64,000 bases of DNA from the NCBI RefSeq assembly GCF_001420595.1, contig NZ_LJIX01000006.1:3333058-3397057 (forward strand). The letters run 5' to 3'. Below, one piece after another: positions 38,055 to 48,730 of this stretch (its first letter is position 1; each line of letters begins with the position of its first letter). The DNA is from Cytobacillus solani (GTDB lineage Bacteria; Bacillota; Bacilli; Bacillales; Cytobacillaceae). The notes below the pieces were generated by a model, which was not told where the DNA came from, made no database searches, and saw only the letters and a list, made by a program, of their open reading frames with translations. The translations under genes and the position numbers were made by a program.

Positions 38055-38288
38055 TTACTCCTCCTCAGTTATGACGAAATTTTCTTTTCGTCCGTCCTCT
38101 GTCAAAATTTCTGTTAGCTGAGACTCCACATTTTTCAATTTATCATGGCACAGCTTTGATAATTCCATTCCTTTTTTGTAAATATTAATAGCTTCTTCTA
38201 AAGGTACATCTCCTTCCTCCAGTTTATCAACAATTTCTTCTAAATGTTTCATCGCTTCTTCAAAAGTAAGTTTTTGTTCTGCAGACAT
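38055..38288 (-). CDS. xseB: Exodeoxyribonuclease VII small subunit
   Basis: This 77-residue helical protein partners XseA in a single-strand-specific exonuclease. The family segment is [20 protein letters not shown] ... [17 protein letters not shown]. The ATG at 38288 has GGAG 8 bases upstream. An in-frame GTG at 38297 lies within that site and is rejected. It starts 5 bases after xseA ends; its stop lies beside the ispA start. Confidence 0.95.
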   Translation of the reverse strand: MSAEQKLTFEEAMKHLEEIVDKLEEGDVPLEEAINIYKKGMELSKLCHDKLKNVESQLTEILTEDGRKENFVITEEE

Positions 38289-38293
38289 CCTTC

Positions 38294-39634
38294 TCACTCC
38301 TCAATATCTGTTACTAAACAATGAATAGCACCATCCGATACCTTTACCTTTATTTGCTCATTCCGCTTCACTTGATTGACTGTTTTAATCAATTTTCCCT
38401 CATCAGAATAAACAAGACTATACCCTCTATCCATAATTTTCAATGGGCTTAGCGCTTCCAATGTTGTAAGCATGTGGGAAAAGTCTTTTTCTTTCAATGC
38501 AAAAATTGTTGCTATCGCTCGATTTAATGATTTCTGCACCTTTTCCTGATGCAGCTTGGCTTCATCGATTCTTTCATTTGGATGGCTTCGCTTCAATCTT
38601 TTTTGCAGGTTTATCCACTCTTCAGCTTTCAATTCAAAAAGCTTTTTTGAACCTCTCTGGAGCTGCTCTGTCCATTTGTCGACCTGCTCAAGCTTTTGTT
38701 CATATAATTTATGAGGATAGCGGAATGCATAAGATTTTTGAATTCTTGCAAGCCTTTCATTTTGTAGATTTAATTGCTCTTTTAATGCTCGAATCATCCG
38801 AGACTGTCTATTAAAAATCCGTTCCGATAAATCTTCAATATGCGGCACTGCCATTTCTGCTGCTCCAGTCGGTGTAGGCGCTCTTAAATCAGCTACAAAA
38901 TCTGCAATTGTAAAATCTGTTTCATGACCAACCGCAGAAATAATCGGAATACGAGAATGAAAAATAGATTTTGCTACTATTTCTTCGTTAAAGGCCCATA
39001 ATTCTTCAATAGATCCGCCTCCGCGTCCAATAATCAGGACATCTGCTTCCTCACGGCTATTAGCCATTTGAATGGCTTTCACAATGGAAGGAGCTGCTTG
39101 TCCACCTTGAACGAGAGCAGGAAAAATAAGAATGTTCGCTACAGGATAACGCCTTTTAATCGTTGTAATAATATCACGGATGGCAGCCCCCGTCGGTGAA
39201 GTGACCACTCCGACAGTTTTCGGAAACTTTGGGATTGGTTTTTTAGATTCTGCCGAGAACAAGCCTTCCTTTTCCAATTTTTCCTTTAGCTGTTCATAAG
39301 CTAAATATAAATCCCCGATTCCGTCTGGCTGCATTTCCTTAATGTAAATTTGATATTGACCGCTCGGTTCATAAACAGTTAGGTCCCCTCTTATTAGCAC
39401 CTTCATTCCGTTTTCAGGAGAAAACTTCATCATATGGTTATATCTCGAGAACATAACAGCAAGAACCCGAGCTTTTTCATCCTTTAAGGTAAAATACATA
39501 TGTCCGCTCGAATGCTGTTTAAAATTTGATATTTCTCCCTTTACCATGACATCCTGTAAATGTGGGTCTGCATCGAATTTTCTTTTTATGTATTTCGTTA
39601 GAGCATTGACTGTTAAATATCGCTTATCATTCAT
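38294..39634 (-). CDS. xseA: Exodeoxyribonuclease VII large subunit
   Basis: This 446-residue catalytic subunit has an amino-terminal OB-fold ([29 protein letters not shown]) and a nuclease domain with [21 protein letters not shown] and [39 protein letters not shown] follows, then a long coiled-coil region (about 260-390) that contacts XseB. ATG at 39634. Together the enzyme degrades single-stranded DNA in repair. Confidence 0.95.
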   Translation of the reverse strand: MNDKRYLTVNALTKYIKRKFDADPHLQDVMVKGEISNFKQHSSGHMYFTLKDEKARVLAVMFSRYNHMMKFSPENGMKVLIRGDLTVYEPSGQYQIYIKEMQPDGIGDLYLAYEQLKEKLEKEGLFSAESKKPIPKFPKTVGVVTSPTGAAIRDIITTIKRRYPVANILIFPALVQGGQAAPSIVKAIQMANSREEADVLIIGRGGGSIEELWAFNEEIVAKSIFHSRIPIISAVGHETDFTIADFVADLRAPTPTGAAEMAVPHIEDLSERIFNRQSRMIRALKEQLNLQNERLARIQKSYAFRYPHKLYEQKLEQVDKWTEQLQRGSKKLFELKAEEWINLQKRLKRSHPNERIDEAKLHQEKVQKSLNRAIATIFALKEKDFSHMLTTLEALSPLKIMDRGYSLVYSDEGKLIKTVNQVKRNEQIKVKVSDGAIHCLVTDIEE

Positions 39635-39659
39635 AAAATAGTCAGTCTCCTTAAAATTA

Positions 39660-39723
39660 GAAAAGCGTAAGCGCCTTGGTAATCGCCGAAGTTTGATAGG
39701 CGATAGGCGTTGTAGCTAGACAA
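39660..39723 (+). repeat. Short form of the palindromic repeat, copy 5 (folD-xseA gap)
   Basis: This 64-bp mini-element keeps only the two ends: GAAAAGCGTAAGCGCC at the start and GCTAGACAA at the end. A small hairpin (AATCGCC ... GGCGAT) lies between. It shows that the ends are conserved when the long central palindrome is missing. Confidence 0.75.
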
Positions 39724-39877
39724 TTCTTAAAATCCAAAATTAAAATCTTTCTCTTCTTAGAATAATACGACAATAAAACTGCCCTTTCATGATAGATTTA
39801 GTTATTCCAGCCGTCACATATAAACGGATTGGAAAGGTGTCTAATGAAAAGGCAGAGTGATTATTTTTATTTAATTT

Positions 39878-40744
39878 TTACACTGTAGTCGCTTTGTTCT
39901 TAATGGCTTTCGCTGCTTTTAAGGTATTGAACATGAGCATTGTAATGGTCATTGGGCCTACGCCTCCAGGAACTGGAGTAATATAGCTTGCAATTTCCTT
40001 CACATTGCTAAAGTCCACATCGCCACAGAGCTTGCCTTCACTATTTCTATTCATGCCGACATCGATGACAATTGCTCCTTCTTTCACATGGTCCTTCGTA
40101 ATTATATTAACCTTGCCAACAGCTGCAACAAGAATATCTGCCTGCGTTGTAAAAGCTTTCAAGTCAGGTGTTTTGGAATGGCAATAAGTAACGGTAGCAT
40201 TCTTATTTAAAAATAGCTGTCCAGCTGGTTTCCCAACAATATTACTGCGCCCAACAACAACTACGTGTTTCCCGGCAATATCAGCACCTATGTAATCTAA
40301 CATTTCCATAACCCCATAAGGTGTACATGGTAAGAAAGAATCCTGACCTGTCATCATCCGGCCGACATTTACAGGGTGAAATCCATCCACATCTTTTTCA
40401 GGTGAAATCGCTTCAATTACCTTTTTTTCATTAATATGGTCTGGCAATGGCATTTGTACAAGAATGCCATGAATGCTCGAATCTTCATTTAATTCAGCTA
40501 CTTGATTTAATAAGGCTTCTTCACTTACTGATTCAGGAAGTTCAATTAACACAGAATGCATGCCAAGCTCACGACATGTTCTTTCTTTGTTGGTTACATA
40601 AGTTTTAGAGGCTGGATTATTTCCAACTAAGATAACAGCAAGACCAGGAACGATACCGTCCTTTTTTAGTTTCTCAACCTCTTCAGCAATTAAGGTTTTC
40701 TTTTGTCTAGCAATTTCTTTTCCATCAATTAAACTTTTCCCCAT
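39878..40744 (-). CDS. folD: Methylenetetrahydrofolate dehydrogenase/cyclohydrolase
   Basis: This 288-residue bifunctional enzyme interconverts methylene-, methenyl- and formyl-tetrahydrofolate. The catalytic Lys is in [17 protein letters not shown] (near residue 55). [13 protein letters not shown] and the nucleotide-binding [14 protein letters not shown] are diagnostic, and it ends [16 protein letters not shown]. The ATG at 40744 follows AGGAGG. It lies between nusB and xseA as in B. subtilis. Confidence 0.96.
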   Translation of the reverse strand: MGKSLIDGKEIARQKKTLIAEEVEKLKKDGIVPGLAVILVGNNPASKTYVTNKERTCRELGMHSVLIELPESVSEEALLNQVAELNEDSSIHGILVQMPLPDHINEKKVIEAISPEKDVDGFHPVNVGRMMTGQDSFLPCTPYGVMEMLDYIGADIAGKHVVVVGRSNIVGKPAGQLFLNKNATVTYCHSKTPDLKAFTTQADILVAAVGKVNIITKDHVKEGAIVIDVGMNRNSEGKLCGDVDFSNVKEIASYITPVPGGVGPMTITMLMFNTLKAAKAIKNKATTV

Positions 40745-40791
40745 TTAAGCTTCCTCCTAATGTAATGTGAGTAAACCGCTGGTTGAATGAA

Positions 40792-41181
40792 TCACAGTTG
40801 CTGTTTAATCTTTGATAGAACACCGTTTATAAACTTACTTGATTGATCGTCACCATACATTTTTGCAATTTCTATGGCTTCATCAATTGCAACATTTGGC
40901 GGAATCTCTTCACTGCCAAACTGTAACTCATAAACGGATAATCTTAATAGATTTCGATCTACGGTTGCCAATCTTTCCAGTGTCCAATTTGAAAGGTGCT
41001 TCTTAATTGATTGATCAATATGGTCTTTATTCTCTAATACACCATGTACTAATTTGCTTAAATATTTATCATTTGGCGCACCTTCCAGTACATGTTCAAT
41101 GGCTGAACCTGGTTCTACCTGACTCATATCAATTTGAAATAATGCTTGTAATGCCTTTTCTCTGGCTGTTCTTCTTTTCAT
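40792..41181 (-). CDS. nusB: Transcription antitermination factor NusB
   Basis: This 129-residue all-helical protein binds boxA RNA with NusE and supports rRNA antitermination. Typical segments are RRTAREKALQALFQIDMS at the amino end and PPNVAIDEAIEIAKMYGDD ... KFINGVLSKI at the carboxy end. The ATG at 41181 follows AAGGAG. Confidence 0.95.
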   Translation of the reverse strand: MKRRTAREKALQALFQIDMSQVEPGSAIEHVLEGAPNDKYLSKLVHGVLENKDHIDQSIKKHLSNWTLERLATVDRNLLRLSVYELQFGSEEIPPNVAIDEAIEIAKMYGDDQSSKFINGVLSKIKQQL

Positions 41182-41395
41182 CTATTCCATAACTCCTTTT
41201 ACAGGGAAAATTTCTGCTATAATCGTTCAAAAAATACATTAGTAATCATAGCATAAGTATATCGAATACGCATCTTCTTATACCATCATCATTCCCCTTG
41301 TAAAAACGGTTATAAACCGTCATTCATTACTTTAGCAAGAAATATTTAGTAATTAAACGTCTTAGATCACAGTATAAAAAGTTTTTTTGTAACGT

Positions 41396-41428
41396 AAAAA
41401 AGCCAAAGACAAAATGAACGTCTTTGGC
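41396..41428 (-). terminator. Terminator after yqhY
   Basis: A 9-bp stem GCCAAAGAC/GTCTTTGGC with a T run on the minus strand abuts the end of the accB-accC-yqhY unit. Confidence 0.85.
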
Positions 41429-41436
41429 CTCACTCT

Positions 41437-41841
41437 TTACATTTCCTGATCTACTTCCACTTCATGCTTTTGGTTTTCAAATGTAATACCGACTACATGA
41501 ATATTTACTTCTTGTGCTTCTAGCGCTGTCATATTCAGAAGAGCCTGGCGGATATTATCTTGAATTTTTTGCGCTACATTCGGAATGGATATACCGAACG
41601 TCATTGAGCAATAAACATCCACTTTAATTCCCTCATCAGATAACTCAACCTTAACGCCTTTACCATGGTTTTTCTTTCCTAAACGTTCAACAACACCTGA
41701 AGCAAAGTTCCCGCGCATTTGGGCAACCCCCTCGACCTCTGATGCCGCGATACCAGCTATCACTTCTATCACTTCAGGAGCAATTTCAACTTTACCAAGA
41801 CCAGCGTTTTCTTTATTCATCTCTAAAATATTTTCGCTCAT
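41437..41841 (-). CDS. yqhY: Asp23/Gls24 family envelope stress protein (YqhY)
   Basis: This 134-residue Asp23-family protein has the core ISPEVIEVIAGIAASEVEGV-like segment near residue 20, VKVELSDEGIKVDVYCSMTFG and VNIHVVGITFE. Members associate with the membrane. In B. subtilis YqhY is linked to control of acetyl-CoA carboxylase, consistent with the position right after accC (15 bases). The precise role is not shown by sequence. Confidence 0.9.
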   Translation of the reverse strand: MSENILEMNKENAGLGKVEIAPEVIEVIAGIAASEVEGVAQMRGNFASGVVERLGKKNHGKGVKVELSDEGIKVDVYCSMTFGISIPNVAQKIQDNIRQALLNMTALEAQEVNIHVVGITFENQKHEVEVDQEM

Positions 41842-41856
41842 CCTTGCACCTCCATT

Positions 41857-43215
41857 TTAATCTTTTTTATCCATTACATTATATATTTCTAAAAACTTTG
41901 TATTAAAATTTCCATCTATAAACTGTTCATGGCTTAAAAGCTTTAAATGGAACGGAATTGTCGTATGGATACCCTCTACAACAAATTCACTTAATGCTCT
42001 TTTCATCCGAGCAATAGCTTCATCCCTTGTATGTCCATAAGTGATTACCTTTGCAATCATGGAATCGTAGTAAGGCGGAATCACATACCCTGGGTACGCA
42101 GCAGAATCAACTCGAACACCATAACCGCCAGGAGGGAGATACATGGTAATTTTCCCTGCAGATGGCATAAAGTTCTTTTCTGGATTTTCAGCATTGATAC
42201 GGCATTCAATCGACCAGCCACTAAAAGTTACATCCTGCTGGCTAAATTCCAGCTTCTCACCTGATGCCACTTTAATCTGCTCTTTAATTAAATCCACACC
42301 CGTTACCATTTCTGTTACTGGGTGTTCAACCTGAATCCGTGTATTCATTTCCATGAAATAAAAGTTGCGTCCATGGTAATCATAGATAAATTCTATCGTT
42401 CCTGCCCCAGTATAATCAACTGCTTGTGCTGCCTTTACAGCTGCATTACCCATTTTATTACGCGTTTCCTCATCCAATGCAGGTGAAGGAGTTTCTTCAA
42501 GCAGTTTTTGCAGACGTCTTTGAATAGAGCAGTCTCTTTCCCCTAGGTGAACAACGTTTCCAAACGAATCTGCAAGCACTTGTATTTCAACATGGCGGAA
42601 ATCTTCAATATATTTTTCTATATAAACACCTGGGTTTCCAAATGCAGTTAAGGCTTCTTGCTGGGTAATCGTAATCCCTTTTACAAGCTCTGCCTCGTTA
42701 CGTGCGACACGAATTCCTTTTCCGCCGCCGCCAGCCGTAGCTTTAATAATCACCGGATATTCAATTTTATTAGCCAGTTCAATGGCTTCTTCTACATCTT
42801 TAATTATCCCATTTGAACCAGGAACAATCGGAACGCCAGCTTCCTTCATTGTCTCTCTTGCGATATCCTTCGTTCCCATCTTCGTAATTGCCTCTGGAGT
42901 AGGACCGACAAAAATAATATTACATTCTCGGCAAAGGTCTGCAAAATCGGCATTCTCTGCTAAAAATCCATATCCCGGATGAATCGCATCACAACCCGTT
43001 AGCTTAGCGACGCTAATAATATTCGTGAAATTTAAATAACTATCCTTTGATGCTGTCGGACCAATGCAATAGGCTTCATCTGCAAGCTGAACATGAAGCG
43101 ATTCCTTATCAGCTTCAGAATATACTGCAACAGATTCAATGCCCATTTCGCGGCAAGCGCGAATAATACGAACAGCAATTTCTCCTCTATTTGCAATTAA
43201 CAGTTTTTTAATCAT
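41857..43215 (-). CDS. accC: Biotin carboxylase subunit of acetyl-CoA carboxylase
   Basis: This 452-residue ATP-grasp enzyme carboxylates biotin on AccB. It opens [21 protein letters not shown]. The ATP-binding glycine loop is [13 protein letters not shown] (near residue 162). [21 protein letters not shown] carries the metal and catalytic residues. It lies 14 bases after accB. It could also charge a carrier for the unlinked carboxyltransferase YqjD. Confidence 0.96.
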   Translation of the reverse strand: MIKKLLIANRGEIAVRIIRACREMGIESVAVYSEADKESLHVQLADEAYCIGPTASKDSYLNFTNIISVAKLTGCDAIHPGYGFLAENADFADLCRECNIIFVGPTPEAITKMGTKDIARETMKEAGVPIVPGSNGIIKDVEEAIELANKIEYPVIIKATAGGGGKGIRVARNEAELVKGITITQQEALTAFGNPGVYIEKYIEDFRHVEIQVLADSFGNVVHLGERDCSIQRRLQKLLEETPSPALDEETRNKMGNAAVKAAQAVDYTGAGTIEFIYDYHGRNFYFMEMNTRIQVEHPVTEMVTGVDLIKEQIKVASGEKLEFSQQDVTFSGWSIECRINAENPEKNFMPSAGKITMYLPPGGYGVRVDSAAYPGYVIPPYYDSMIAKVITYGHTRDEAIARMKRALSEFVVEGIHTTIPFHLKLLSHEQFIDGNFNTKFLEIYNVMDKKD

Positions 43216-43229
43216 CCTGTTACCGCTCC

Positions 43230-43718
43230 TTACTCAGGCTTTACTAAAAATAATGGCTGACCGTATTCAACTAATTGTCCATCACTAACTAATATTTCAA
43301 CAATTTCTCCATTAATTTCAGCTTCAATTTCATTAAACAGCTTCATTGCTTCTACGATGCAAACAATTGAATCTTTTGATACTTTCGATCCTGTTTTTAC
43401 ATAGCTTTCAGCATCTGGTGAGGATGATTGATAGAACGTTCCTACCATTGGCGAAACAATTTTATGTAGATTTTCAGTTTCTTTAACTGCTTCAGTAACA
43501 GCTGGTTCTACAACTGTCTCTTGTTTAACCGGAGCTTTTACAGCTTCTTTAGGTGTTTGAACTTCTTCAATAACCGTTTTAGCCGGCTGAACAACAACAG
43601 CCTCTGCTGTTTTCTTCTTCATCTTAATTTTCGATCCATCATGCTCATATACAAACTCATCAATATTCGACTGATCAACAAGTTTAATCAGTTCACGAAT
43701 TTCCTGAACTTTTAACAT
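43230..43718 (-). CDS. accB: Biotin carboxyl carrier protein AccB
   Basis: This 162-residue carrier has an amino-terminal segment for complex assembly ([20 protein letters not shown]), a Val/Pro/Glu-rich linker, and a carboxy-terminal biotinyl domain with the biotin Lys in [11 protein letters not shown] near residue 127. The ATG at 43718 follows AAGGGGTG; an in-frame GTG at 43727 lies in that site. It is the first gene of the unit, and the 300 bases upstream (divergent from the chemoreceptor) hold its promoter. Confidence 0.95.
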   Translation of the reverse strand: MLKVQEIRELIKLVDQSNIDEFVYEHDGSKIKMKKKTAEAVVVQPAKTVIEEVQTPKEAVKAPVKQETVVEPAVTEAVKETENLHKIVSPMVGTFYQSSSPDAESYVKTGSKVSKDSIVCIVEAMKLFNEIEAEINGEIVEILVSDGQLVEYGQPLFLVKPE

Positions 43719-44017
43719 TTTTGGCACCCCTTATTATCAATTCGTTTATTCCTAAAAAAACATTAGAAAATAATACGATGAAAAAATTATGACTAGCTAC
43801 TAATATCATACGATAAGATCTTATTAAAATTCAATACGGGATTATCAACTATGCATAATATTTTCATTTTCCTTCTTTCAACCTTATCATTTGAAACCTT
43901 CACTTTAAAGATGCATTTCTCTGTTTTTGAAAACTTTGTGACTATTTACAGAGGAAATTTGAATAAATATAGCGAAATAATCATTCAAATGGACTAGAAG
44001 TGAGAGGGAGAGTGGAA

Positions 44018-45499
44018 ATGAAGACGATTGAAGAGATTAAAAAGGAAGACTTAATAAGGAAAAACTCCCTAGTTGTGAAAGCTGCCTTTGTATGTGTCAT
44101 CCTAGCAGCCCTTGTGGATATAGTAATGAAAAAAGAAATTGCCGTTATTTTATCCATTATAATTGCTGGTGGTGTAGGGGTTGGCATTGTCGCTATCATC
44201 CACTATTTAAAGAGAGCAATGAAAGTCATTCCCTATTTATCCATTTTTTTAGTAGCTGGTGTTATGTTTATCATTATGGAAAATAGTGTTTCTCCAACTG
44301 CTTATTTTCTCATCTTTTTCATTCTTGCCCTTGCAGCTATTTATATGGAACGATGTTTATTATGGCTCGCTTCAGCTATCGGTTTAGTTGTAATAACTGT
44401 ATTTACGGTTATGCACCACGATCAGCTTCCACTAGAAGGAAAAAATTATGTGACCGTGTATTTACTCTTTATACTAATAACAATTCTGCTAACTTTTCAG
44501 CTCGCACTAGCAAAAAAATTATCGAAGAATATTGTTTCAGCCCAAAAAGAAACGCAATTATTATTGGAGAATAACATCACAATGAAGGAAACCGTTGCTA
44601 ACAGTACCACTAGTATTTCTTCTCTTATAGAAGATGTCAAACGGCTTAGTAAAGAAAATTACCAATCTGCAATTGAAATGAATGATACAATTACAGAAAT
44701 CTCAGCAGGCATACAAACGCAAACAGATACGATTATTGATATTACGCACGCGCTTAACGAAGCGAATCAACTTGCTGAAAATACAGCCCATCTCGTCGAT
44801 AAACTTCATAAAGATGCGATTGACGCTGAACAAACAACCTATGAAGGAGATTCTTTAGTAACGAATCTTCGTGAGGATATTTCTTTTTCTTTAGCTGAAA
44901 TGAGTGTTGTAAATACCCAAATTTCCTCATTAGGAAGCCTTGTGAAAGAAACATCCCAATTTGCTTCAGCGATTCAGGATATCGCGAATCAAACAAATCT
45001 TCTCGCTTTAAATGCATCCATTGAGGCTGCTAGGACTGGTGCTAGCGGAAAGGGATTCGCTGTAGTAGCTGAAGAAGTAAGGAAGCTTGCAGATATTTCA
45101 AGAAAAACAGCTGCGCAAATCACTGAAAACTTACAAAATGTAATGATGGATACAGAACGCACAAAAAATACAATTTATACTACAGGAGAAAAATTAACGA
45201 ATAATCTTTCCCTTGCCAATGAAACACAAGAGGTCTTTCAAAAGATCCAGAAAACCTTTTTCAATCTTAAAGATGATATTACACAATACGATTCACATAC
45301 TAAACAAATTTACCATTCATCAAACCTAATTGGTGAATCCATTAGTGAATTTAGCTCGGTAATTGAACAAGCTAGTGCTTCCCTGCAAGAGATTGCATCA
45401 ACAGTTGGCCTTCAAACAAATCATCATGAACAGTTATTTATTTCTGTATCCAATGCCCATGATTCAATAGAACAGCTGATCGAGTTACAAAAGAAATAG
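44018..45499 (+). CDS. Methyl-accepting chemotaxis protein without an external sensor domain
   Basis: This 493-residue chemoreceptor has about six closely packed membrane helices in residues 17-165, joined by short loops. No large extracellular ligand domain and no clear HAMP are visible. The rest is the coiled-coil signalling domain, with hairpin tip [20 protein letters not shown] and [13 protein letters not shown]. The ATG at 44018 follows GAGGGAG; the GTG at 44000 is less likely. It is a plus-strand insertion between spoIIIAH and accB, which are adjacent in B. subtilis. It may sense through the membrane itself; the ligand is unknown. Confidence 0.9.
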   Translation: MKTIEEIKKEDLIRKNSLVVKAAFVCVILAALVDIVMKKEIAVILSIIIAGGVGVGIVAIIHYLKRAMKVIPYLSIFLVAGVMFIIMENSVSPTAYFLIFFILALAAIYMERCLLWLASAIGLVVITVFTVMHHDQLPLEGKNYVTVYLLFILITILLTFQLALAKKLSKNIVSAQKETQLLLENNITMKETVANSTTSISSLIEDVKRLSKENYQSAIEMNDTITEISAGIQTQTDTIIDITHALNEANQLAENTAHLVDKLHKDAIDAEQTTYEGDSLVTNLREDISFSLAEMSVVNTQISSLGSLVKETSQFASAIQDIANQTNLLALNASIEAARTGASGKGFAVVAEEVRKLADISRKTAAQITENLQNVMMDTERTKNTIYTTGEKLTNNLSLANETQEVFQKIQKTFFNLKDDITQYDSHTKQIYHSSNLIGESISEFSSVIEQASASLQEIASTVGLQTNHHEQLFISVSNAHDSIEQLIELQKK

Positions 45500-45524
45500 C
45501 GAGGGATCTCCCCTCGCTATTTTG
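45495..45524. terminator. Bidirectional terminator
   Basis: A 10-bp perfect stem ATAGCGAGGG/CCCTCGCTAT overlaps the chemoreceptor stop and lies between convergent units. Confidence 0.85.
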
Positions 45525-45550
45525 TCTAAGCACAGCTTCCGAATTTGATA

Positions 45551-46099
45551 TTATTCAGGCTGAAATTCCACTGTTACTAATTGCAGGTCACCAATTTCAC
45601 TTTTTACCTGGCGAATAATTTCATTCGCTTCTGTGCGAGAAAGCTTTTCTGCTTTCACAGTCACTTGAACATTTTTCTCATCTGCACGAACAAGAACATC
45701 TTCATAATTCATCGCCTTAATAAGCGTTTCAAGAATGTATTCCTTTTCTGCTAATTCATCAAGCTTATCAATTTGGTCCTTTGCTCCGCTAATTTCTTCT
45801 GCAGGTAGATCTGTAGTAGCCATCACTTCAGTCAATTCTTCAACTTGTTTGTTGCGCTCGTCATTTAACTGTAGTCGTAATGCCTCGAACTTTTCATCGC
45901 CAGCAGCATTTGTAATGATATCACTATCAGCATCAGCAGAGTCCGTATTTACCGCTTCTTCATTTTTTTGTTCTGCATTTTCTTCCGTATCTGCTAAATC
46001 ATTTCCTCTTTGTTCAGGTGAAGTAATATAGTACACAGACAATACGACAACAAGGCTTAGCATTGTTAACAACCAGACTGTTTGTTTTTTCAATAACAT
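45551..46099 (-). CDS. spoIIIAH: Stage III sporulation protein AH
   Basis: This 182-residue mother-cell membrane protein meets forespore SpoIIQ in the intermembrane channel. One amino-terminal membrane helix (TVWLLTMLSLVVVLSVYYI) is followed by an acidic linker and a YscJ/FliF-like ring-building domain (VLVRADEKNVQVTVKAEKLS ... EANEIIRQVKSEIGD). It is shorter than the B. subtilis protein (218), mainly in the linker. It is the last gene of the operon, 3 bases after spoIIIAG. Confidence 0.93.
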   Translation of the reverse strand: MLLKKQTVWLLTMLSLVVVLSVYYITSPEQRGNDLADTEENAEQKNEEAVNTDSADADSDIITNAAGDEKFEALRLQLNDERNKQVEELTEVMATTDLPAEEISGAKDQIDKLDELAEKEYILETLIKAMNYEDVLVRADEKNVQVTVKAEKLSRTEANEIIRQVKSEIGDLQLVTVEFQPE

Positions 46100-46102
46100 T
46101 TA

Positions 46103-46777
46103 TTATTCCCCCTTAGCTTTCGTTTTTTTCGGCATGACTGATATTCGATGACTTGGTACATCAAGACCCCTTGATACCGCCTCAATGATCCAGCTTTTCA
46201 CTTGAATATTTTCTGCTCCTTTTGCCACGATGGCCACACCTCTAATTTTTGGTTTTTTCGTTTCCAGAACAATTGGAACCTCTTTTTCTCCCTCTCTAAT
46301 GATGACTAGCTGCTCTTCCTTCGATTGATCTTCTACCTTTCTCTTTCCACCTTCACGGTCTGTTTCATCCGTCGTTTGTGTCTTACTTGTTGTATTTTTC
46401 TCTAACACCTTTTGTTCGGTTGCATCCACGTTCACAAGAACTGTGGCACCCTCGACTCCTACAATGTCATCAAGAATTTCTTTTATTTGTGTTTCATATG
46501 CTCGCTCATAATCAGCAATGACACTATTGCCTTCTGGCTGCTCCTTGCCAAAGGTAGCAACATCCTCTTCATTCTTAGCTCCAGCTTGATTATTAAAAAC
46601 TGGCAAGCTTGTATCTGCCGTTTTATCTTTAAAAAAGATATTACTGACTAGCATGATTGCAGCTCCAAAGAGAAGGACAAGCAGCAAATATTGATATTTG
46701 CCTGGCTTTTTATCTGACTGTTCATCCTTTGATAATAGCTTTTTTAAAAAATTTAAAGGTCCTTTATCCTTATCCAT
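46103..46777 (-). CDS. spoIIIAG: Stage III sporulation protein AG
   Basis: This 224-residue single-pass membrane protein (YQYLLLVLLFGAAIMLVSNIF, near 28-48) has a ring-building periplasmic-type domain containing KEILDDIVGVEGATVLVNVDATEQ and a beta-rich insertion. It ends GVAIVAKGAENIQVKSWIIE. In B. subtilis it forms a large ring of the A-Q complex. It overlaps spoIIIAF by 8 bases. Confidence 0.93.
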   Translation of the reverse strand: MDKDKGPLNFLKKLLSKDEQSDKKPGKYQYLLLVLLFGAAIMLVSNIFFKDKTADTSLPVFNNQAGAKNEEDVATFGKEQPEGNSVIADYERAYETQIKEILDDIVGVEGATVLVNVDATEQKVLEKNTTSKTQTTDETDREGGKRKVEDQSKEEQLVIIREGEKEVPIVLETKKPKIRGVAIVAKGAENIQVKSWIIEAVSRGLDVPSHRISVMPKKTKAKGE

Positions 46778-47399
46778 CCTTATTCATCTTCCCTCCTTCT
46801 ACCGATACTTCGATCATGTTTTCATCCACACCCAATTTTTGTGCGATTAGTGAAGCAACTTTTTTTGTTTCATCATTTGCCTGATTTGAAGGAAGAGTTT
46901 CTTCAGTATTAATTTCTACCCTTTTTACCACTTCAACAGCTTCGGTTACTTCATCCATGTGTTTAAGATAGACTACAACCTTTTGCAAGTTTTCTGGGGA
47001 AGCACGCTGATCATATTCATCTGCTAAAAAATCTACATTCACAATTTCCAATCCGTACTGTTCCATCAACTCCTCTTCCGTATCCTTTTTTAATTGGACA
47101 CGCATTTCTTCTAAAATATATGCATGTTGGAATGCTTGTATTTCTTTTTTCTGCATTTCGATGGAATTTTCTAAGTTTTTTTCTCCAGATGCTTCAATAG
47201 AAGGGATTGCTGCGAGCACTTCTTCAAAATCATTGGAGACTAACTTCAATATTGGCGTCAAAATAATCGCAATCAGAAGAAGTCCCGTAACCATTTTGAT
47301 ATATTTTTGCAAATTTGAATTTGGAAGGAGCATATCAATAACAGTTGCCAAGAGCACAAATAAGATGATATTCGTTATCCATTCTTTAATAAAATCCAT
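46770..47399 (-). CDS. spoIIIAF: Stage III sporulation protein AF
   Basis: This 209-residue protein has two amino-terminal membrane helices (NIILFVLLATVIDMLL and MVTGLLLIAIILTPILKLV) and a small alpha/beta domain related to the ring-building fold. Its length matches B. subtilis (206). It sits 12 bases after spoIIIAE and overlaps spoIIIAG. Confidence 0.93.
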   Translation of the reverse strand: MDFIKEWITNIILFVLLATVIDMLLPNSNLQKYIKMVTGLLLIAIILTPILKLVSNDFEEVLAAIPSIEASGEKNLENSIEMQKKEIQAFQHAYILEEMRVQLKKDTEEELMEQYGLEIVNVDFLADEYDQRASPENLQKVVVYLKHMDEVTEAVEVVKRVEINTEETLPSNQANDETKKVASLIAQKLGVDENMIEVSVEGGKMNKDG

Positions 47400-47411
47400 T
47401 TAGCTCACCTC

Positions 47412-48620
47412 CTACCTGACCATCATCGTCAAGTTTCCGGCTGCGATAATAACTGTAATGCTTAAAAAAAACATTAGCGAGACAATAGCGAGAGCGGCAA
47501 AAACATAAATGACACTCTTGCTGATGATGTCCAAGCAGGTAATGATTGGCCCTCCGCCTAAGGGCTGCAAAATCGCAGCTGCAAATTTATATATGAAAGC
47601 AATCATTAATATTTTGATTGCTGGAAAGGCAGCAATGATGATTAAAATCGCTACACCTGCGATCCCTACTGTGTTTTTTAATAAGACAGAGGCACTAATC
47701 ACCGTATCTGTAGCATCTGTAAACATTCGTCCTATGACCGGGATAAAGTTTCCGGTGATAAATTTTGCCGTCCGCAGCGTAATTCCGTCTGTTACAGCGG
47801 CAGATGCCCCTTGAACAGAGATAACGCCGAGAAAGACAGTTAGGAATGTTCCGAGAAGTCCTATGCTCCAATTTTTCAGCAAATTAGCAAGCTGGGTCAC
47901 CTTGTAATTCTCTGATAATGTACTAACAATGCTAAGTAATGCAGATAGAAATAATAATGGGAGAACCACATATTGGATAAATAATCCACTCATATTCATT
48001 AAAAAGAGGATGACCGGATGAAAGAATGCAGCTGATACGATTCCGCCTGAGGAAGCAATTAATGCTAACAACAACGGAATAAGCGCCATAATGAAAGAAA
48101 TCATCGTGTCAATTGCTTCCTGTGTATAGCTAATGGCAACATGGAAGCTATTTAATGCAATAATGATTAAAACCATAAAAACAATCGCATATGCCGCTTT
48201 ACTGACTGTGCTCTTTTCAAAAGAGTTTTGCAGTGATTGCAGAAACATGCTGAATACAGTCAGAAGGATTAACGAACCCAGCAGTTTCCCATTGACAATA
48301 AACTCATGGAAAATGAACTTTATAAAACCCGAAACCCATTCCTGAAAGGAAAAGCTTTTTTCTCCTTTTAAAAATTCATATAGACTTCCTTTTTGACTCT
48401 CTGGTAAAAAACCGCCATATTCATTGCTGATTTTTTCCCAAAACCCTTTTAATTCGTCGATATTAAGTGAATCAAGTTGGGAGTCAACGATTGCCTGCGG
48501 GTTAATTACATCTAAATCTTCATTTACGTTAGTAGTATCTGGAGAGGCTTGTACACTTTGAATTAGTAAAAAAAACAGGAAAAGATTGAGAAACATCACT
48601 TTCAGCATCAAATGCTTCAT
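47412..48620 (-). CDS. spoIIIAE: Stage III sporulation protein AE
   Basis: This 402-residue polytopic membrane protein has a cleavable-type signal at the start (LMLKVMFLNLFLFFLLIQSVQAS) and about eight further membrane segments after residue 100. It is the likely channel subunit of the A-Q complex. A 110-base gap separates it from spoIIIAD, which is larger than the other spacings in this operon. ATG at 48620. Confidence 0.93.
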   Translation of the reverse strand: MKHLMLKVMFLNLFLFFLLIQSVQASPDTTNVNEDLDVINPQAIVDSQLDSLNIDELKGFWEKISNEYGGFLPESQKGSLYEFLKGEKSFSFQEWVSGFIKFIFHEFIVNGKLLGSLILLTVFSMFLQSLQNSFEKSTVSKAAYAIVFMVLIIIALNSFHVAISYTQEAIDTMISFIMALIPLLLALIASSGGIVSAAFFHPVILFLMNMSGLFIQYVVLPLLFLSALLSIVSTLSENYKVTQLANLLKNWSIGLLGTFLTVFLGVISVQGASAAVTDGITLRTAKFITGNFIPVIGRMFTDATDTVISASVLLKNTVGIAGVAILIIIAAFPAIKILMIAFIYKFAAAILQPLGGGPIITCLDIISKSVIYVFAALAIVSLMFFLSITVIIAAGNLTMMVR

Positions 48621-48730
48621 TGTTACACCTCATTTTAGAAGGCTGTTTTTGAAAATTCTGGATTCAATAAAATTGGAATGGAAGGAGAGCTATACAGCAT
48701 CGTGAGGTGGGAACTAAAGTTGGAATCGGT

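Noticed and set aside
48621-48730. 110-base gap between spoIIIAD and spoIIIAE
   Set aside because: Larger than other gaps in the operon, but no gene, terminator or promoter could be supported in it.
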